From the NCBI RefSeq assembly GCF_000421645.1, contig NZ_ATXK01000013.1, forward strand, positions 41,354 through 105,353: a DNA stretch of 64,000 bases. The letters run 5' to 3'. Made by a program: the position numbers and the translations under genes. This stretch comes from Aurantimonas coralicida DSM 14790 (GTDB lineage: Bacteria > Pseudomonadota > Alphaproteobacteria > Rhizobiales > Rhizobiaceae). Positions within the stretch are counted from its first letter, which is position 1. The number at the start of each line of letters is the position of its first letter. Below the pieces are notes generated by a model, which saw only the letters and a list, made by a program, of their open reading frames with translations, did no database searches and was not told the origin of the DNA. Below are positions 44,454 to 56,132 of this stretch, one piece after another.

Positions 44454-45386
44454 ATGTCCAGCATAGAGGCGACCGCCAGGCCCTCGGCATTCCGCCGGTT
44501 CGTGCAGAGCCGCGGCGGGCTCGGCCTGTTGTTCATGCTGCCGGCGGCGGCGTTTCTCTTGTGCTTCCTGACCTATCCGCTCGGCCTCGGCATCTGGCTG
44601 AGCTTCACCGACACGACCATCGGCCGGACCGGCATCTTCATCGGCCTAGAGAACTATGCCTGGCTGTTCGACGATCCGGTGTTCTGGCTGTCGGTCTACA
44701 ACACCATGCTCTACACGACGGTCGCCTCGGTGCTGAAATTCGGGCTGGGCCTGTGGCTGGCGCTGATCCTCAACGAGCATCTGCCGTTCAAGAACTTCTT
44801 CCGCGCCATCATCCTGTTGCCCTGGGTCGTGCCGACCGTCCTGTCGGCGCTGGCCTTCTGGTGGATCTTCGACAGCCAGTTCTCGATCATCTCCTTCGTC
44901 CTGATGAAATGGGGCTGGATCGACGCGCCGATCAACTTCCTGGGCGATCCGACCAATGCGCGGGCCTCGGTGATCGCCGCCAATGTGTGGCGCGGCATTC
45001 CCTTCGTGGCGATCTCGCTGCTCGCCGGCCTGCAGACCATCCCGCAATCGCTGAACGAGGCGGCGGCGCTGGACGGCGCGACCTCGTGGCAGCGCTTCAC
45101 CAAGATCACCCTGCCGCTGCTGACGCCGATCATCGCCGTGGTGATGACCTTCTCGGTGCTGTTCACCTTCACCGATTTCCAGCTGATCTACGTCCTGACC
45201 CGCGGCGGGCCGGTCAACGCGACCCATCTGATGGCGACGCTGTCGTTCCAGCGGGCGATCCCCGGCGGCCAACTTGGCGAGGGCGCGGCCATAGCGGTGG
45301 CAATGATCCCGTTCCTTCTCGCCGCGATCCTGTTCTCCTTCTTCGGACTGCAGCGGCGCAAATGGCAGCAGGGAGGCGGCGAATGA
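44454..45386 (+). CDS. CUT1-type sugar ABC transporter permease 1 (MalF/UgpA-like)
   Basis: A 310-residue permease with six membrane segments ('LGLLFMLPAAAFLLCFLTYPLGLGIWLSF') and the EAA loop 'NEAAALDGATSWQRFTKITLPLL'-type region (key E-A-A-x2-D-G-A). The ATG at 44454 follows GGAGACGATCGACG. Pairs with the permease 31 bases downstream. Confidence 0.93.
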   Translation: MSSIEATARPSAFRRFVQSRGGLGLLFMLPAAAFLLCFLTYPLGLGIWLSFTDTTIGRTGIFIGLENYAWLFDDPVFWLSVYNTMLYTTVASVLKFGLGLWLALILNEHLPFKNFFRAIILLPWVVPTVLSALAFWWIFDSQFSIISFVLMKWGWIDAPINFLGDPTNARASVIAANVWRGIPFVAISLLAGLQTIPQSLNEAAALDGATSWQRFTKITLPLLTPIIAVVMTFSVLFTFTDFQLIYVLTRGGPVNATHLMATLSFQRAIPGGQLGEGAAIAVAMIPFLLAAILFSFFGLQRRKWQQGGGE

Positions 45387-45417
45387 GGCGCGTTCAGATG
45401 CGGGGAGGAACGATCCG

Positions 45418-46320
45418 ATGAGCAAGCAATCGGCGGCCGCCAAGGCGGCGAACGACCGGGCCGAAGCCTCCGGCCTCAGCCAGTTCGACACGCTGCCGCG
45501 GCGGATCCTGACGCTCTACCTGCCGCTGTTCGTCTTCGTCTTCGTCCTGCTGTTCCCGTTCTACTGGATGGTGATCACGGCGGTGAAGCCGGACAACCAG
45601 CTCACCGATTACCAGACCTACAGCCCGTTCTGGGTGGTCGGGCCGACGCTGGAGCACATCAAGTATCTCCTGTTCGAGACCTCCTATCCGGGCTGGCTGT
45701 GGAACACGATGGTGGTCGCCGTCTGCTCGACCTTCCTGGCGCTGGCCGCCTCGGTCTTCGCCGCCTATGCGATCGAGCGGATCCGCTTCACCGGGGCGCG
45801 GGTGACCGGCCTGATGATCTTCCTCGCCTATCTGGTGCCGCCGTCGATCCTGTTCATTCCGCTGGCCTTCATCGTCTTCCAGGTCGGTATCTTCGATTCC
45901 ATGTTTGCCCTGATCCTGACCTATCCGACCTTCCTGATCCCGTTCTGCACGTGGCTGCTGATGGGCTATTTCCGCACCATTCCGTTCGAGCTGGAGGAAT
46001 CGGCGCTGGTCGACGGGGCGACGCGCTGGCAGATCCTGACCAAGGTGGTGCTGCCGCTGGCCGTGCCGGGGCTGATCTCGGCCGGCATCTTCGCCTTCAC
46101 CCTGTCCTGGAACGAGTTCATCTACGCGCTCACCTTCATCTCCTCCTCGGAGAACAAGACGGTGCCGGTCGGCGTCCTGACCGAACTCGTGCGCGGCGAC
46201 ATCTACGAATGGGGAGCGCTGATGTCCGGCGCGCTGCTGGGCTCGCTGCCGGTGGTTATCCTTTACTCCTTCTTCGTCGATTACTACGTCTCGTCGATGA
46301 CCGGGGCCGTGAAGGAGTAG
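45418..46320 (+). CDS. CUT1-type sugar ABC transporter permease 2 (MalG/UgpE-like)
   Basis: A 300-residue permease with six membrane segments ('LPLFVFVFVLLFPFYWMVITAVKP') and EAA loop with E-E-S-A-L-V-D-G-A. The late 'LSWNEFIYALTFISS' is a MalG-type signature. Last gene of the operon; 150 bases separate it from the catalase. Confidence 0.93.
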   Translation: MSKQSAAAKAANDRAEASGLSQFDTLPRRILTLYLPLFVFVFVLLFPFYWMVITAVKPDNQLTDYQTYSPFWVVGPTLEHIKYLLFETSYPGWLWNTMVVAVCSTFLALAASVFAAYAIERIRFTGARVTGLMIFLAYLVPPSILFIPLAFIVFQVGIFDSMFALILTYPTFLIPFCTWLLMGYFRTIPFELEESALVDGATRWQILTKVVLPLAVPGLISAGIFAFTLSWNEFIYALTFISSSENKTVPVGVLTELVRGDIYEWGALMSGALLGSLPVVILYSFFVDYYVSSMTGAVKE

Positions 46321-46470
46321 CGCGGCGATCCGGGAGGCTGATCAGCGGCAGGCGGCGCACCGATGCGCGCGCCGGTATGGTCGCGGCTGCCAAATTTTCC
46401 GACATCCGCGCGCATCCTTTAGGGGGCTACGAGTCTTATCCGAGTGAACATCCCTTCACCCGGAGCAGAC

Positions 46471-48577
<2,107 letters not shown>

Positions 48578-48588
<11 letters not shown>

Positions 48589-49708
48589 CGGTTCGACCAT
48601 TCGACGGGGCGCCCTGCGCGCCCCGTCAGGCGGCCTTGATTATCGGCCGATCGTGGCGGTCCCCGCCCGCAACGAGGAGGAGCGCCTGCCGGCGCTTCTC
48701 CGCGCGCTTGCCGAACAGTCCTGGCTTGCCGGCACCGGCCGGCAGCTCGACGTCGTCATCGTTCTCAACAACACCGACGACCGGTCGCGCGCGGCAGCGG
48801 AGGCGGCGGCGGCCGGCACCATGCTGCGGCTGCATCTGGTGGAATGCCTGTTTCCGGCGCCCTTCGCCCATGTCGGTGCGGCGCGTCGGCTGGGCATGGA
48901 CCTCGCCTGCACCCTGTCGCCGGATACCGGCCGCACGATCCTGCTGACCACCGATGCCGACGCGGTGCCGGCACCCGACTGGATCGCGGCCAACCTGGCG
49001 GCGATCGAACGCGGTGCCGATCTGGTCGGCGGGCTGATCATCGGCGACCGGCGCGAAGAGGCCTTGCTCGGGCCGGCCTTTACGTCGCGCGCCAGGAATT
49101 ACCTTCTCTATGCGGAATTGTGCGACCGGCTCGCCTGCCACGTCGATCCGCTGGCTCACGATCCCTGGCCGCGCCATCGCGACCATACCGGGGCGAGCTT
49201 GGCCGTACGCGCCAGCGTCTATGAGGCGGTCGCCGGCCTGCCGGCGGCGTCCTTCCGCGAGGATCTCGCCTTCGTGGCCCGCGTCCGGCAGGCCGGCTTC
49301 AGGCTGCGCCACGACCCGGCGGTGCGGGTCGAGGTCTCGGCGCGCACCCATGGCCGGGCGGCCGGCGGCATGGCCGATACGCTGGCGCAATGGGTGGCCG
49401 AGGCCGAAGCCGGGCGACCGCATCTGGTGGAGGCCCCGCAGCGCGTTCTGGCGCGGGCGATCCGCCGCAGCTTGCTGCGCGACGCGGCCCATGTCGAACC
49501 GGACGGGCTCGCGGCCATCGCGACGCGGCTCGGGCTGAAGCCCGCAGAGCTCCATGATGGCGACGGCCGGGTCCTGCCGCCGCACCTCCTGGTCGAGCGC
49601 CATGCGCCGGACGAGCCCGATGCCCCCGGCACGGTGCCGGTGCTGGATGCGATTGCGGAATTGAGAGCGTTGATCGGCGAGGATGAGGCGAGGGAACATG
49701 CTGCATAA
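48578..49708 (+). CDS. Family 2-like glycosyltransferase
   Basis: A 376-residue GT-A fold protein: '[28 protein letters not shown]' nucleotide-sugar region, '[13 protein letters not shown]', metal-binding D126-A-D128 ([15 protein letters not shown]) and '[15 protein letters not shown]'. No membrane segments, so a soluble or peripheral enzyme. The ATG at 48578 lies inside the catalase stop region. First of four tightly overlapping genes that may build or modify a glycoconjugate; donor and acceptor unknown. Confidence 0.88.
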
Positions 49709-50783
49709 GCTCCGGCCACAGGACGAGGCGGCGTCGCTGCGACGCGCATTGGTGGCACTGCCGCGCAGCTACGAGACGGAGGCCGAGTTCCCCCATGCGG
49801 GTTTCGCGCTGCTGTCGGGCTCGTCGCTGGCCGCTGATCCGCCGCTGGAACCCGCCGCCATCGGCGATCTCCTGCATCTCCTGGCCGAGGTGGGGCGCGG
49901 CGATCTGGGTGTCGGCCGGATCTATGAGGGGCACGTCAACGCGCTGTTGCTGATCCGTGCCTATGGCAGCGAGGCCCAGAATGCAGCGGTCCGCAATGCA
50001 GCGACTGAGGGCGCATGGCTGGGTGTCTGGAACACCGACGCGCCGGGCAAGCCGCTGACCGAGACTGACGGTGTTCTTGTCGGCGCCAAGAACTTCGCCT
50101 CCGGTGTCGATGGGCTGACCCGCGCGATCGTGACGGTGCCGGACGAGGCGGGCCGGAAGATGCTGCTGATGCCGTTGGCCGATGCGCCGGTCGACCGGTC
50201 GTGGTGGGACCCGATGGGCATGCGCGGCTCCGGCAGCCATGTCGTCGATTTCACCGGACTGAAGATCGAGGCCGGGCATCGTCTCGGTCAGCCGGGCGAC
50301 TATACGCGCGAGCCTTGGTTCAGCGGCGGGGCGATCCGCTTTGCCGCGGTGCAGACCGGCGGCCTGCACGCCGTCTTCGACGTGGCGCGGGATCATCTGC
50401 TGCGCACCGACCGGGCCGGCGATCCCTATCAGGCACAGCGGCTCGCCCGCATGGGCCTGCATGTCGATGCCGCCCATGGTTGGCTGGCGCGCGGCGCAGA
50501 GGCCTGGAGCGCGGCCGCGGCCGACCCGGAGGATGCCGCAAAGGCGAGGCGCCTCGTCGCGACGGCAAACGCCGTGCGCTCGGCCGTCGAGACCGCGGCA
50601 CTGGCGGTGCTGGAAGAGGCTGAGCGGGCCGTGGGCGCCGCCGGCTTCAACCGGCCGCATCCGCTGGAGCGCCTCGTCCGCGACCTGCGCACCTATCTGC
50701 GCCAGCCCAATCCCGATGGCGCTCTGCGCAATCTGGGCGATGCGATCGCCGCCGGCGACTGGCTGCCGGGAGAGGGCGCATGA
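49698..50783 (+). CDS. Acyl-CoA dehydrogenase-like flavoprotein
   Basis: About 361 residues with an acyl-CoA-dehydrogenase-like layout: helical N-domain, middle beta-domain ('GAWLGVWNTDAPGKPL', 'GAKNFASGVDG', 'WDPMGMRGSGSHVVDFTGLKIEAGH') and C-terminal helical domain. Shorter and more divergent than typical members, and I cannot place a clear catalytic glutamate, so it may be a monooxygenase-like or non-classical member. ATG at 49698 (AGGCGAGGGAAC upstream) preferred to 49683. Overlaps the genes on both sides. Confidence 0.82.
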   Translation: MLHKLRPQDEAASLRRALVALPRSYETEAEFPHAGFALLSGSSLAADPPLEPAAIGDLLHLLAEVGRGDLGVGRIYEGHVNALLLIRAYGSEAQNAAVRNAATEGAWLGVWNTDAPGKPLTETDGVLVGAKNFASGVDGLTRAIVTVPDEAGRKMLLMPLADAPVDRSWWDPMGMRGSGSHVVDFTGLKIEAGHRLGQPGDYTREPWFSGGAIRFAAVQTGGLHAVFDVARDHLLRTDRAGDPYQAQRLARMGLHVDAAHGWLARGAEAWSAAAADPEDAAKARRLVATANAVRSAVETAALAVLEEAERAVGAAGFNRPHPLERLVRDLRTYLRQPNPDGALRNLGDAIAAGDWLPGEGA

Positions 50784-51499
50784 GCGAGGCGCGCGATCCG
50801 CGCACTTTGACCGCCCGCAGCATCCTCATTGTCGCGCCCCATGCCGACGACGAGTCGCTTGGATGCGGCGGGCTGGCGACCATCCTCGCCAGGGACGGCC
50901 GCCAGTTCCATACGCTGTTCGTCACCGATGGCGGGGCGTCGCATCGCAATTCGGCGACATGGCCGCGGGCGGCGCTGGCCGCCAAGCGTCACCGCGAGGC
51001 CGAGGACGCGCTCGCCATTCTCGGCCTCGGCACCATGCCGCGCAGCTTTCTCGGCCTGCCCGATGCCGATCTGCCGCCGGACGGCTCGCCCGGCTGGGAC
51101 GCGGCCCGCGCCCGGGTCGTCGAGATCCTCGCCGACGCCGCGCCCGATCTGGTGCTCTTGCCCTGGCGGCGCGATCCGCATTCCGACCATCGCGCGGCCT
51201 GGCATCTGGTCACACAGGCGCTGGAACAGGCGGGCCTGGCGCCTGCGCGGATGGAATATGCGATCTGGCTCGACGAACTCGGGGCGCCGGAGGATCATCC
51301 GCGTCCCGGGGAAATGCACCGGGTCTTCTTCGACATCGCCGATGTCGTCGAGATCAAGCGGGCGGCGGTGGCCGCGCATCTATCCCAGACCACGGCGCTG
51401 ATCGACGATGACCCGGACGGGTTCATGCTCGACGGGGCCACCATTGCCCGGCTGACGGGCCCGATCGAAAGTTACTGGCAGGATGGCGAAGCCGATTGA
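50780..51499 (+). CDS. PIG-L (LmbE-like) family deacetylase
   Basis: A 239-residue zinc-dependent deacetylase fold protein. The family motif appears as PHADDE (H21, D23, D24) in 'ILIVAPHADDESLGCGG', with the third ligand region 'RDPHSDHRAAWHLV' (H134, D136, H137). Members remove N-acetyl groups from GlcNAc-containing lipids or thiols (PIG-L, MshB, BshB). Start overlaps the previous stop (ATGA); end overlaps the methyltransferase by 17 bases. Confidence 0.92.
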   Translation: MSEARDPRTLTARSILIVAPHADDESLGCGGLATILARDGRQFHTLFVTDGGASHRNSATWPRAALAAKRHREAEDALAILGLGTMPRSFLGLPDADLPPDGSPGWDAARARVVEILADAAPDLVLLPWRRDPHSDHRAAWHLVTQALEQAGLAPARMEYAIWLDELGAPEDHPRPGEMHRVFFDIADVVEIKRAAVAAHLSQTTALIDDDPDGFMLDGATIARLTGPIESYWQDGEAD

Positions 51500-52058
51500 T
51501 CTGGACGGGTTCGAGGCGATGTTCGCCGCCGATCCCGATCCCTGGGGCTATGCCGCCTCGCCCTTCGAACAGTTCAAGCGCCGCATCCTGATGGAAGCGG
51601 TGGGCACGCGGATCTATGGCCGCGGGCTGGAACTGGCCTGCGCCAATGGCGAGAACAGCGCTGTGCTGGGCCGCAAATGCCTGCGGCTCCTGGCGCTGGA
51701 CGGCTCGCCGACGGCGCTGGCCATCGCGCGAGATCGCAACCGGGCGACACCGCGCATCCGTTTCGCCGAGGCCGTGCTACCGGGCGGGATGCCTCGTGGG
51801 CCGTTCGACCTGATCGTCGTGTCGGAACTGCTCTATTATCTCGCGCCGAACGATCTGCAGGTGATGCTCGCCCGCTTGCGGGCGGCCGTCGCGCCCGGCG
51901 GGCGGATCGTGTTCCTCCACCATTTCCTTGATTTCGACGATGCGGCGACGCCGCCGGCGCTGGTCGGCGAGGCCGTCGAACGCGCCTTCGCGGCGGGCTT
52001 TGGCGTCGGCTACCGCGCCCGGACCGGCCGCTTCGTCGCTGTCGCCTTCGACCGCTGA
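51483..52058 (+). CDS. NodS-like SAM-dependent methyltransferase
   Basis: A 191-residue class I methyltransferase. The N-terminal 'DPDPWGYAASPFEQFKRRIL' matches the NodS-type 'DPW-S-x-E-x-x-K' opening; SAM motif I is 'LELACANGENSAVLG', and 'FDLIVVSELLYYLAPNDL' is motif IV-like. NodS N-methylates the deacetylated amino sugar of Nod factors after NodB deacetylation. Presence next to a deacetylase and a glycosyltransferase suggests deacetylation plus N-methylation of an amino sugar (inference). Last gene of the cluster. Confidence 0.88.
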   Translation: MAKPIDLDGFEAMFAADPDPWGYAASPFEQFKRRILMEAVGTRIYGRGLELACANGENSAVLGRKCLRLLALDGSPTALAIARDRNRATPRIRFAEAVLPGGMPRGPFDLIVVSELLYYLAPNDLQVMLARLRAAVAPGGRIVFLHHFLDFDDAATPPALVGEAVERAFAAGFGVGYRARTGRFVAVAFDR

Positions 52059-52092
52059 GGCGGGTCCGGCGGGGAGCGTGTGCGGCGGGCGG

Positions 52093-52847
<755 letters not shown>

Positions 52848-52851
<4 letters not shown>

Positions 52852-53528
52852 GCGCCGGACTCCAGATAGCCGCCCTGGCGCCCGAAGCGCGCCTCCAGCC
52901 GGCTCTGCAGGGCGGAGAGGACCGAGGACAGGACGAGATAGAGCAGCGCCGCCTCGACATAGAGGATGAGCGGCTCGTAGGTCGTGGCGACGATGCGCTG
53001 GGCCTGCTGGAACAGCTCCGGCACGGTGATCGCCGCGGCCAGCGAGGTGTCCTTGACCAGCGAAATGAAAGAATTCGACAACGGCGGCACGGCGACACGT
53101 ATCGCCTGCGGCACGATGGTACGTTTCATCGCCTGGTTCCGGGTCATGCCGATCGCATAGGCGGCTTCCCACTGGCCCTTGTTGATGGAGGACAGGGCCG
53201 CGCGGATGATCTCCGACGTATAGGCACCGACGCTGAGGGTGAAGCCGATCAGCGCCGCCGGAAAGGCGTCGATCAGGATGCCGACGCTGGGCAGGCCGTA
53301 GAAGATGACGAAGAGCTGGACCAGCAGCGGCGTGCCGCGGATGAACCAGACATAGAAGCGGGCGATGGCGGCCAGCGGCTTCGGCCCGAACAGCCGCACG
53401 ACGGCGGTCATGAAGCCGAGCGACAGGCCGAAGGCGAAGGAGAGGATCGCCAGCGGCACGGTGAAGACGAGACCCGCCCGGACCAGCGGCCAGAGCGAGT
53501 CGAGCATCAATTGCAGGGTGGGGGGCAA
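52848..53528 (-). CDS. tcyL: Polar amino acid (cystine-type) ABC transporter permease
   Basis: A 219-226 residue HisM/GlnP/TcyL-type permease with about five membrane segments. 'YVWFIRGTPLLVQLFVIFYGLP' and the EAA-like 'EAAYAIGMTRNQAMKRTIVPQA' region are diagnostic. The start is either the TTG at 53528 or the ATG at 53507; neither has a good ribosome site. Confidence 0.87.
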
Positions 53529-53571
53529 GGGACGGTCCGATCCTGTCGCAGCAAGCGGGCGCGGGTAACCC

Positions 53572-53594
53572 GGTTCCGGTGCTCGGCCGGAACC
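53572..53594 (-). terminator. Intra-operon stem-loop (distal)
   Basis: GGTTCCGG / CCGGAACC perfect 8-bp stem with a 7-base loop in the 129-base gap between cystine-type binding-protein and permease genes. Second of two hairpins in this gap. Confidence 0.4.
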
Positions 53595-53621
53595 TCACCC
53601 TTCGGCGACGATGTAGGGCAG

Positions 53622-53650
53622 CGGCAGCGGCGGGCATCCCGCCGCCGCCG
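53622..53650 (-). terminator. Intra-operon stem-loop after cystine-type binding-protein gene
   Basis: 13-base arms CGGCAGCGGCGGG / CCCGCCGCCGCCG with one mismatch and a 3-base loop, 7 bases past the binding-protein stop. Confidence 0.45.
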
Positions 53651-53657
53651 TCGAAGA

Positions 53658-54419
53658 TCAGCGCGAGACGTCGGCGCCGAAATATTTCTGCGAGATGGTC
53701 TCGTAGGTGCCGTCGGCGCGGATCGCATCGAGCGCCTTGTCGATCTCGGCGACGAGCTCGGGATTGCCCTTCTGGACGACCACGCCGGAAGCGGCGGCCT
53801 CGGCTTCCGAGGCGACGATCTTCACCGGCGCGTCGGGCTTCTGCTTCTTGAAGTCGAGATAGGAAAGGTTGTCGTTGATCGTCGCGTCGGCGCGGCCGGT
53901 GAGGACGAGCTGGATCGACTGGTCGAAGCCTTCCGTGCCGACGAGGCTGGCGCCGGCTTCCTCGGCGATGCGGCCGTAATTGGAGGTCAGCGACTGGGCC
54001 GCCCGCTTGCCGTCGAGATCGGCGAAGCTGGCGATGTCCTCATTGTCGTCCTTCACGATGAGGACCGCCTTGGAGACGATGTAGGGCTTGGAGAAGTCGA
54101 AGCGGGCCTGCCGCTCCTCGGTGATGCCGACCTGGTTGATCACCGCGTCGTAGCGGTCGGAGGCGAGGCCGGCGATCAGGCCGTCCCACTTGCCCTCGAC
54201 GAACTCGACCTCGACGCCGAGCCGCTCGGCGATCTCGCGGCCGATCTCGACATCGAAGCCAACGAGGGCGCCGGAGGCATCGTGATAGGTGAAGGGGGCA
54301 TAGGTGCCCTCCGTGCCGATCCGCAGGGTGCCGGCGGACTTGATGTCCTCGAGGCTGCCGGCATGGGCGGCGGTGCCGAGGAGAAGGGCGGCGGTGAGCG
54401 TTGCGAGCGTGAGCTTCAT
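53658..54419 (-). CDS. tcyJ: Cystine-type ABC transporter substrate-binding protein
   Basis: A 253-residue SBP_bac_3 receptor with signal MKLTLATLTAALLLGTAAHA. 'LRIGTEGTYAPFTYHDASGALVGFDVEIG' is followed by 'GKWDGLIAGLASDRYDAVINQVGIT', closely following the E. coli cystine receptor FliY/TcyJ ('KWDGMLASL...VINQV'), and the protein ends 'KYFGADVSR' as in that family. First gene of the operon. Cystine or a related sulfur amino acid is the best ligand guess. Confidence 0.9.
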   Translation of the reverse strand: MKLTLATLTAALLLGTAAHAGSLEDIKSAGTLRIGTEGTYAPFTYHDASGALVGFDVEIGREIAERLGVEVEFVEGKWDGLIAGLASDRYDAVINQVGITEERQARFDFSKPYIVSKAVLIVKDDNEDIASFADLDGKRAAQSLTSNYGRIAEEAGASLVGTEGFDQSIQLVLTGRADATINDNLSYLDFKKQKPDAPVKIVASEAEAAASGVVVQKGNPELVAEIDKALDAIRADGTYETISQKYFGADVSR

Positions 54420-54606
54420 GGGGTCATTCCTGGATTGGGAGGCGCCTGTCGCGCATTGACCGGAAACTCGGTATTCGCGGGGCTTCCATCAAGGAATGGA
54501 TTGGCGCGGGGACGCCGGATCGGAGTTGGTTCTTCCCATCTTCGCCATTCGGCGCGCGCGGAGCATGGAAGCGGACGACCGGTCGCGGTCGCCCGCTCTT
54601 GCGACG

Positions 54607-55986
54607 TCAGCGGTTGGCGAAAAAGACGTCGTCCTGCTCGCTGCGCAGCCGGTGCAGCGTGCTCGCCGTGTCGAAGGCGACGGCGTCGCAGGTGACGATC
54701 TCGCCGGCCGCGACCGGGGCGCGCAGGGTGCGCCCGTCCATCAGGTAATAGGGCGCGGGCGCGCCGGCCCCGAGCGGCCGGGCCGGCATCAGCAGGTGAT
54801 CCAGCGGCTCCATCTGGTGGCGCGCGCCGATGGCCAGCGTCTCGCCCGCGGTGAGATCGCGCCGGGCGCGGGCGACGAGGTCGTAGCGGGGCCTGACCTC
54901 GGTGCCGCCGGTCGAGCTGCCGAGCCGGGCCGCCGACAGCACCGACATCGGCGCCTCGACGCCGAGAAGATGCACCGGGTTATGGATTAGGAGATGGCGG
55001 CCGTCAGGGCTCGCCGGAATGCCCTTGCCCGCGAGGAGCCGCCCGGTTGCCGCATCGGGCGCCTCGACGATGACGAAGACGCCGCCGGCAAAGCTGAGCT
55101 CGTCCGGCCGGCGCAGGCAGTTGAACATGTCCACGACGCCGGCGCGGCCGAGAAGGCCACCGGCGGCGCGGGGCCGCATGAGATGCGGCAGTTCCACCGT
55201 GCGGGCGATGGGCGCGTGCAGTTCCGGCACGTCCGGATCAAGATCGGTGTGATTGGCGACGATGCCCATCTCGCAGAGATCGGGCACGGTGGTGCGGGCG
55301 AATTCCGCCAGTTCGCGGGGTGGGATCGCGGCGGTCGGATCGCCGGTCGCGAAGAGATCGCGAAAATGCGGCGCCGCAACCGATCGTCCCCAGGCGGTGA
55401 CGGTGTCGTCGGCCGGGTTCCAGACGAAGTCGGATTCGCTGGCCTTGCCGGCGGCGACGATCTTCAGGCCGAGGAGCCGTGCCCAGCCGATCAGGCCGAT
55501 CAGCAGGCTCGGCTGGTCGCCATCCACCGGCGTGTGGACCACGCCGGCCGAGGCGGCGCGCCGGGCGAGGATCGGACCGACGACGATCTCGGCTTCCTTG
55601 GTGGCGATGACGCTGTGGCGGCCATTGTCGATGGCGGCGGCGGCCGTTGCGGCAGCGCCTTCGGGATGGCCGGTCGCCTCCACCACCACGTCGAGCGGCA
55701 GCGCGGCCAGAAGCAGCGCATCGTCGACGACCGCCGTCCGGCCGGCTTCGATGGCCGCCAGCGCGGCGGCGCGCGTGTCGCACAGCGTGATGGCCTCCGC
55801 CGCGACGCCCGCCGCCAGCAGCGAGCGGCGGGCGCGGTCCATGTCGCGGTCGCAGATCGCCGGGACGACGAGCCCCGGAATATGCCGCGACTGCGCCACG
55901 AAGGTCGCGCCGAACTCGCCGGCACCGACCAGCCCGGCCCGGATTTCGCGCGCCTCGCTCCGCGCGAAAACTGCATGCAGGTTCAT
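54607..55986 (-). CDS. NAD(P)-binding oxidoreductase with SAF domain (homoserine dehydrogenase-like)
   Basis: A 459-residue protein: N-terminal Rossmann domain ('IRAGLVGAGEFGATFVAQ') with homoserine-dehydrogenase-like core ('DVVVEATGHPEGAAATAAAAI', 'VVHTPVDGDQPSLLIGLI', 'DFVWNPADD') and a C-terminal SAF domain (about 370-450, 'RRDLTAGETLAIGARHQM'). The family is often misnamed FlgA-like and has no settled function; members sit beside sugar-acid or TRAP operons. It follows the TAXI-TRAP permease by 146 bases on the same strand and probably acts on the imported compound. Confidence 0.82.
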   Translation of the reverse strand: MNLHAVFARSEAREIRAGLVGAGEFGATFVAQSRHIPGLVVPAICDRDMDRARRSLLAAGVAAEAITLCDTRAAALAAIEAGRTAVVDDALLLAALPLDVVVEATGHPEGAAATAAAAIDNGRHSVIATKEAEIVVGPILARRAASAGVVHTPVDGDQPSLLIGLIGWARLLGLKIVAAGKASESDFVWNPADDTVTAWGRSVAAPHFRDLFATGDPTAAIPPRELAEFARTTVPDLCEMGIVANHTDLDPDVPELHAPIARTVELPHLMRPRAAGGLLGRAGVVDMFNCLRRPDELSFAGGVFVIVEAPDAATGRLLAGKGIPASPDGRHLLIHNPVHLLGVEAPMSVLSAARLGSSTGGTEVRPRYDLVARARRDLTAGETLAIGARHQMEPLDHLLMPARPLGAGAPAPYYLMDGRTLRAPVAAGEIVTCDAVAFDTASTLHRLRSEQDDVFFANR

Positions 55987-56132
55987 GGATCCCCTCCCGA
56001 AATAGATTCCCCCGCGGCCGGTCTAGGCTAGATTGTCGCAGGGCGGAAGGGTCCGGCCGCGAGACCCGGCCGGTCGCAAGCTGGCATGCCAGGCGCTGAA
56101 CGACGCCCGGCGAGGCTGGCGCCGCGCCGCCG